This document shows, in pieces, positions 59,201-64,000 of a stretch of 64,000 nucleotides of DNA. The notes beneath the pieces are model-generated. The model was not told the DNA's origin and did not search any database. It worked only from the letters and a program-made list of their open reading frames with translations. Position 1 is the first letter of the stretch; each line of letters starts with the position of its first letter. The position numbers were made by a program, and so were the translations under genes. This DNA comes from Azolla caroliniana (lineage: Eukaryota > Polypodiophyta), in NCBI GenBank assembly GCA_043228905.1, contig JBHGNT010000002.1, forward strand, positions 19,282,001 through 19,346,000. Direction: 5' to 3'.

Positions 59201-61860
59201 GTTATAACACTATTAAGTTTTAAAGTTTGACGTATTATATGCGATTATATTATAAAATTAGCATCTATGTGATTCTTGGCGTGGGCAACTATTTTTATCT
59301 TCGCCACAATTACAGTTCAAATGATTAAAGTTGCATATAATTCCATTCCGTTAATTTAGAATTTCACAAAAAAAAATGACATATGAAATATAAGGCTATT
59401 GATTTTCTTGACATAAAATTATTTAGTTGAAATTTTTGCTATGTTTTAAGGAACCATGTACGCATGCGTGGTACCTTTTTGAAATTCTGCTAAAATAAGG
59501 CATATTTTAACATCTCCTCAAGATGTGAAAAAGAGAATGCGACATATTACATGTTTCAAATGTCCCGGTGTTACTAACTAAACATGAATATATATACAAA
59601 TATATAATATCATATGTACATATGTACATACACATACATAAATACATATATACAAATGCATACATGGTACACACATATTATAATAAGCCATATGGGATCT
59701 GGGATTGTCCGAATCAAGATCAAGAAGTCGGAGCGAAGCACATCAATGAAACAGAGAGGTTTCAGATGACTTCGAGAGAGCCAATGGAACCTATAGATGA
59801 AGACGCAGGGGACCTTGTGGACCTAGAAGATGTAATAGAATTTGAACATATGCATGGTTCAGCGGAGCAAACAATCAATGCTACAGAGGACAATTTAGAA
59901 GAGTCCATTCATCCAGAAGAGCCCACATTGCCTGACTTGCTTATAGATTGATTTCTATGGTTAGGTGTATTATTTGAACGATATTAAATGATAGACATTG
60001 ACTTGTGACTATTGTTTCATTTGAACACAATTAAAACTTAAAGTTTGAGTTTATTTGGCAAAGTGTATAATTTGAATGGTATCAATGTTTTACATGTTCT
60101 TCAACCTTTCTTTGGAAAGTCTGCAAGGGTTTTTATAGATGATTTTGGCCATCAATAGTGCAAAGATGGGTCATCCAGAAACGTTGTGTGCGGATAATCT
60201 TTAGTATTTGATTTATGTCTAATTTGACTAAGTCTACAATTTTAAGGGTATTAAATGTTTATCTTTGACTTCTACCTTCTAGAGTTATAACACTATTAAG
60301 TTTTAAAGTTTGACGTATTATATGCGATTATATTATAAAATTAGCATCTATGTGATTCTTGGCGTGGGCAACTATTTTTATCTTCGCCACAATTACAGTT
60401 CAAATGATTAAAGTTGCATATAATTCCATTCCGTTAATTTAGAATTTCACAAAAAAAAATGACATATGAAATATAAGGCTATTGATTTTCTTGACATAAA
60501 ATTATTTAGTTGAAATTTTTGCTATGTTTTAAGGAACCATGTACGCATGCGTGGTACCTTTTTGAAATTCTGCTAAAATAAGGCATATTTTAACATCTCC
60601 TCAAGATGTGAAAAAGAGAATGCGACATATTACATGTTTCAAATGTCCCGGTGTTACTAACTAAACATGAATATATATACAAATATATAATATCATATGT
60701 ACATATGTACATACACATACATAAATACATATATACAAATGCATACATGGTACACACATATTATAATAAGCCATATGGGATCTGGGATTGTCCGAATCAA
60801 GATCAAGAAGTCGGAGCGAAGCACATCAATGAAACAGAGAGGTTTCAGATGACTTCGAGAGAGCCAATGGAACCTATAGATGAAGACGCAGGGGACCTTG
60901 TGGACCTAGAAGATGTAATAGAATTTGAACATATGCATGGTTCAGCGGAGCAAACAATCAATGCTACAGAGGACAATTTAGAAGAGTCCATTCATCCAGA
61001 AGAGCCCACATTGCCTGACTTGCTTATAGATTGATTTCTATGGTTAGGTGTATTATTTGAACGATATTAAATGATAGACATTGACTTGTGACTATTGTTT
61101 CATTTGAACACAATTAAAACTTAAAGTTTGAGTTTATTTGGCAAAGTGTATAATTTGAATGGTATCAATGTTTTACATGTTCTTCAACCTTTCTTTGGAA
61201 AGTCTGCAAGGGTTTTTATAGATGATTTTGGCCATCAATAGTGCAAAGATGGGTCATCCAGAAACGTTGTGTGCGGATAATCTTTAGTATTTGATTTATG
61301 TCTAATTTGACTAAGTCTACAATTTTAAGGGTATTAAATGTTTATCTTTGACTTCTACCTTCTAGAGTTATAACACTATTAAGTTTTAAAGTTTGACGTA
61401 TTATATGCGATTATATTATAAAATTAGCATCTATGTGATTCTTGGCGTGGGCAACTATTTTTATCTTCGCCACAATTACAGTTCAAATGATTAAAGTTGC
61501 ATATAATTCCATTCCGTTAATTTAGAATTTCACAAAAAAAAATGACATATGAAATATAAGGCTATTGATTTTCTTGACATAAAATTATTTAGTTGAAATT
61601 TTTGCTATGTTTTAAGGAACCATGTACGCATGCGTGGTACCTTTTTGAAATTCTGCTAAAATAAGGCATATTTTAACATCTCCTCAAGATGTGAAAAAGA
61701 GAATGCGACATATTACATGTTTCAAATGTCCCGGTGTTACTAACTAAACATGAATATATATACAAATATATAATATCATATGTACATATGTACATACACA
61801 TACATAAATACATATATACAAATGCATACATGGTACACACATATTATAATAAGCCATATG
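41284..61860 (+). repeat. Array copies 11-29 (GAATCAAG type)
   Basis: All nineteen units share CCGAATCAAG (Asn codon). The switch from the other type is a single clean step between copies 10 and 11. Confidence 0.85.
42367..45615 (+). repeat. Array copies 12-14 with a TGG to TAG change
   Basis: Three successive units read atctaggattg instead of atctgggattg, so the Trp codon becomes a stop. The rest of the block is like its neighbours. Confidence 0.85.
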
Positions 61861-62169
61861 TATTGACAGTCTACCGACATTAATACATGCATAAAAAAAT
61901 CATATTACATATATACATATGCATTCTTAGAAGACATTAATATATCTTTCTTTCTTTCTTACAAACATATATTGTATATTACATATTACACAAGTATGTA
62001 TATTATTATGGACACAATTATATACAAATATATATATACATACCAAACACAAAAGATATACATACATAAATAAATTACAACTTATATATGCACATACACA
62101 TACACATAAATACGTACAATTACATATTATATGTATTACAAATCTACATACATACAATAAATAAGGTCC

Positions 62170-62204
<35 letters not shown>

Positions 62205-63680
62205 TAAATAAATTACATACTACATATCATATAATCCATACATATTACACAATAGACAAATTTACATACACATACATACATTACATATATATTACATATG
62301 TACATACATATTCCACATATTGCCATATATATATATTATATATAGGTTATATGGGACCATACAACCTACAATACTTACATACATACATACATATATACAC
62401 ACACATCGGATATATGAGTGCATATAACGTACATATTACAAATGTATATCCATATACGATCCATACACATACTAAAAATGAAAATATCCTAAAAATATAC
62501 ATACATGAATACATTACATATATACACATACGTACATTCATACATATACATACATATATTCATTCATTCATAATTGCGACACATATATACGTACATATGC
62601 CTACCATTTAAATATACAAATTTTACAAACATACATCCAAACACATACGTATTACATTATATATGTATATTACATACACATACATACATTACATATGTAC
62701 ATACATATCACCACATATACAAACATAGACACACACATGGTCATACACACTATAATAATACATATATACATCGGCATACATACATATTATACACATATTA
62801 TAAACACACATCCAGACACATTAAATCATGTACATTGACACGTGCATATATGCATACAGATACATACATACATATTCCACATATCACCATATATATATAT
62901 ATATATATATTATACATACATATGTACATACATACATGCATGCCTGCACACTTACACATTAGATATATGTATACTTACACATACCTTGGATATATGCATG
63001 CATATTATGTGCATATTTCAAACATGCATCCACATATGAGCCATACACATACTAAACACGAAAATACCCCAAAAATATACATACATAAATACATTACATA
63101 TTACATATATACACATATGTGCATTCATACATGGACATACATATATTCATTCATACATTGCTACATGTATATACGTACACACGCCTACAATGATACATGA
63201 ATAAATGTTATCAATTTACATCCATACATGTACATACATACATGCATACATACATACTATACAATGTGTACATACATACACACATACATACATGTATATG
63301 TGTATGTGTATGTGTATATGTGTGTATATATGTATGTGGTGTGTGTCGTATGTGTGTGTGTATGTATTGTATTGTATGGATGAATACACACACACACATA
63401 ACACATATACACATACACACGTGCCAAACATAGAATATATACATATGCACATGTAAAGAACACACACACACACACACATGCCATACATACAACACATGCA
63501 ATACAATACATACATATGTACATCAATAGAAAATACACACACACACACACATACATAGAGGCATTATATATATACAATACATAATACATACATACATATG
63601 TAGAAATAAAGAACACACACACATGTATAGAACATACACACACATATAACACATACATGCGTACACACTTGTGATACACA
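61861..63680. repeat. TACATA / CA-rich simple-sequence region
   Basis: This is original right flank of the transposon: long tracts of (TACA)n, (TA)n and (CA)n with short unique islands. A ~200-bp stretch at 62405-62600 recurs in diverged form at 62990-63195 (catacacatactaaa-Ac-gaaaat, then atatacatacat-aatacattacatat). Open frames rich in Cys/Val/Tyr or His/Thr/Tyr on both strands are products of the simple repeats. Confidence 0.85.
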
Positions 63681-63692
63681 CATAGAGGATAA

Positions 63693-63779
63693 TCTCCAAG
63701 ATATGATCTTAGCAAACCTAGTGGAAGCTTAAAATGCATTGGTTGGGCCACTAAAGAGGCACGATATATGCTGAAATGA
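63693..63779 (+). CDS. Possible LINE ORF1 C-terminal tail (partial)
   Basis: A short open frame directly after the simple repeats reads SPRYDLSKPSGSLKCIGWATKEARYMLK and ends with TGA at 63777-63779, which overlaps the next ATG as ATGA. It is preceded by a TAA, so the element may be 5'-truncated here. Support is its position and the same ATGA join seen in LINE copy A. Confidence 0.3.
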   Translation, partial: SPRYDLSKPSGSLKCIGWATKEARYMLK

Positions 63780-64000
63780 ATCCTAGCTTGCTAACATGGA
63801 ATATACAAGGAATTGGTGGCAGCCAATTCCACATGAGGAAGAATGTATTAGCTGCTGAAATTCAGCGATGCACTGAGGCAATAGTGCCTGATGTTATAAT
63901 GGTGCAAGAGCATCATCTAGATGGGGATAAGATCGAGAAAATTGGAAACATCTGCTCTGGGAGTTGGACCAATACATGTTCGGCAGCTACGGGGGACAGA
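63776..64000 (+). CDS. LINE ORF2 endonuclease domain, start (runs off window)
   Basis: The 75 codons from ATG 63776 begin MNPSLLTWNIQGIGG and reach VPDVIMVQEHHLDGDKIEKIG. WNIQGIGG and the Glu of VQEHHL are the first two EEP/APE endonuclease motifs; Asn9 and Glu46 would be catalytic. The frame has no stop and continues past the window edge. The sequence is unlike the other two LINEs here, so it is a third family. In a live element it would nick target DNA for target-primed reverse transcription. The state of the rest cannot be judged. Confidence 0.75.
   Translation, partial: MNPSLLTWNIQGIGGSQFHMRKNVLAAEIQRCTEAIVPDVIMVQEHHLDGDKIEKIGNICSGSWTNTCSAATGDR

Larger units (their letters stand above)
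30454..61860 (+). repeat. 1,083-bp tandem array, 29 copies, made from the transposon right end
   Basis: Copy 1 starts between 30454 and 30457 inside the methyltransferase last exon. Copies 2-29 occupy 31537-61860, exactly 28 x 1,083 bp. Each unit holds the acidic-tail coding end with its stop, ~580 bp of 3' sequence, the right terminal repeat and 122 bp of TACATA-rich flank ending ccatatg. The last unit runs straight into unique flank at 61861, so the array is a head-to-tail duplication that spans the transposon border. Copies 2-29 differ by only a few substitutions. A 127-codon open frame in most units joins flank to acidic tail but begins with GTG, so I do not call it a gene. Confidence 0.95.

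Noticed and set aside
31410-61034. Twenty-five identical 127-codon open frames, one in most array units
   Set aside because: They start with GTG at the terminal repeat, their first half is translated TACATA flank, and only the second half is the genuine C-terminal tail of the methyltransferase. They recur because the DNA repeats. Three units have a stop with no sign of consequence.
30454-61860. CRISPR-like or gene-cluster interpretation of the array
   Set aside because: Units are 1,083 bp, adjoin without spacers and contain a transposon end. Nothing resembles short repeats with unique spacers or a multigene family.
61927-63751. Many open frames rich in Cys/Val/Tyr or His/Thr/Tyr
   Set aside because: They are translations of (CA)n, (TACA)n and (TA)n on both strands with no domain.

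Overview
The window looks like repeat-rich nuclear DNA of a land plant or another streptophyte. It carries plant-type LINEs (DUF4283/zinc-knuckle ORF1, EN-RT-zf-RVT ORF2), a Ty1/copia element with an initiator-Met-tRNA-type primer site, Arabidopsis-type telomere repeats (CCCTAAA) inside a broken element, GT-AG introns, and long stretches of AT-rich or (TACA)n DNA. I see no intact single-copy host gene and cannot name the species.

Layout. 1-3.3 kb: 3' part of a decayed LINE (+), split by a ~0.8 kb interruption that holds a tRNA-like motif. 3.5-4.3 kb: degenerate tandem repeats. 5.3-12.7 kb: two copies of one LINE family ending in (GA)n. Copy A has an intact endonuclease domain and an inverted 5' end. 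Copy B is a truncated, internally deleted relative. 13.2-15.5 kb: a small LTR-type element with no polymerase and with GC-rich minisatellites inside. 15.5-17.4 kb: deletion derivative of the transposon described below. 17.9-19.4 kb: relic of a coiled-coil, Gln/Glu-rich gag-like gene followed by LTR/promoter-like DNA. 19.5-21.9 kb: decayed copia element in which part of the integrase is replaced by telomere repeats.

The central object is an 8,758-bp DNA transposon at 22,657-31,414. It has ~115-bp imperfect terminal inverted repeats and a 4-bp target duplication (ACTA). Two divergent genes share a promoter region. On the minus strand is a ~917-codon protein with a DUF7869-like, probably RNase-H-fold transposase core and a chromatin-reader-like tail. 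On the plus strand is an intron-containing gene that joins a ParB-like domain to a beta-class amino DNA methyltransferase. Intron 1 of the methyltransferase gene holds about 17 copies of a ~22-bp palindrome, and the deletion derivative at 15.5-17.4 kb carries the same palindromes. Both genes carry nonsense or frameshift lesions in this copy. A mobile element pairing a transposase-like protein with its own DNA methyltransferase is the best candidate here for an undescribed system.

The right end of this transposon was then amplified. The last 961 bp of the element (end of the methyltransferase last exon, 3' flank, right TIR) plus 122 bp of flanking DNA form a 1,083-bp unit present 29 times head to tail (30,454-61,860). 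Copies 2-29 are almost identical, with contiguous blocks of diagnostic variants, so a satellite array is being born from a transposon end. After the array come 1.8 kb of (TACA)n-like DNA and the endonuclease start of a third LINE that runs off the window.
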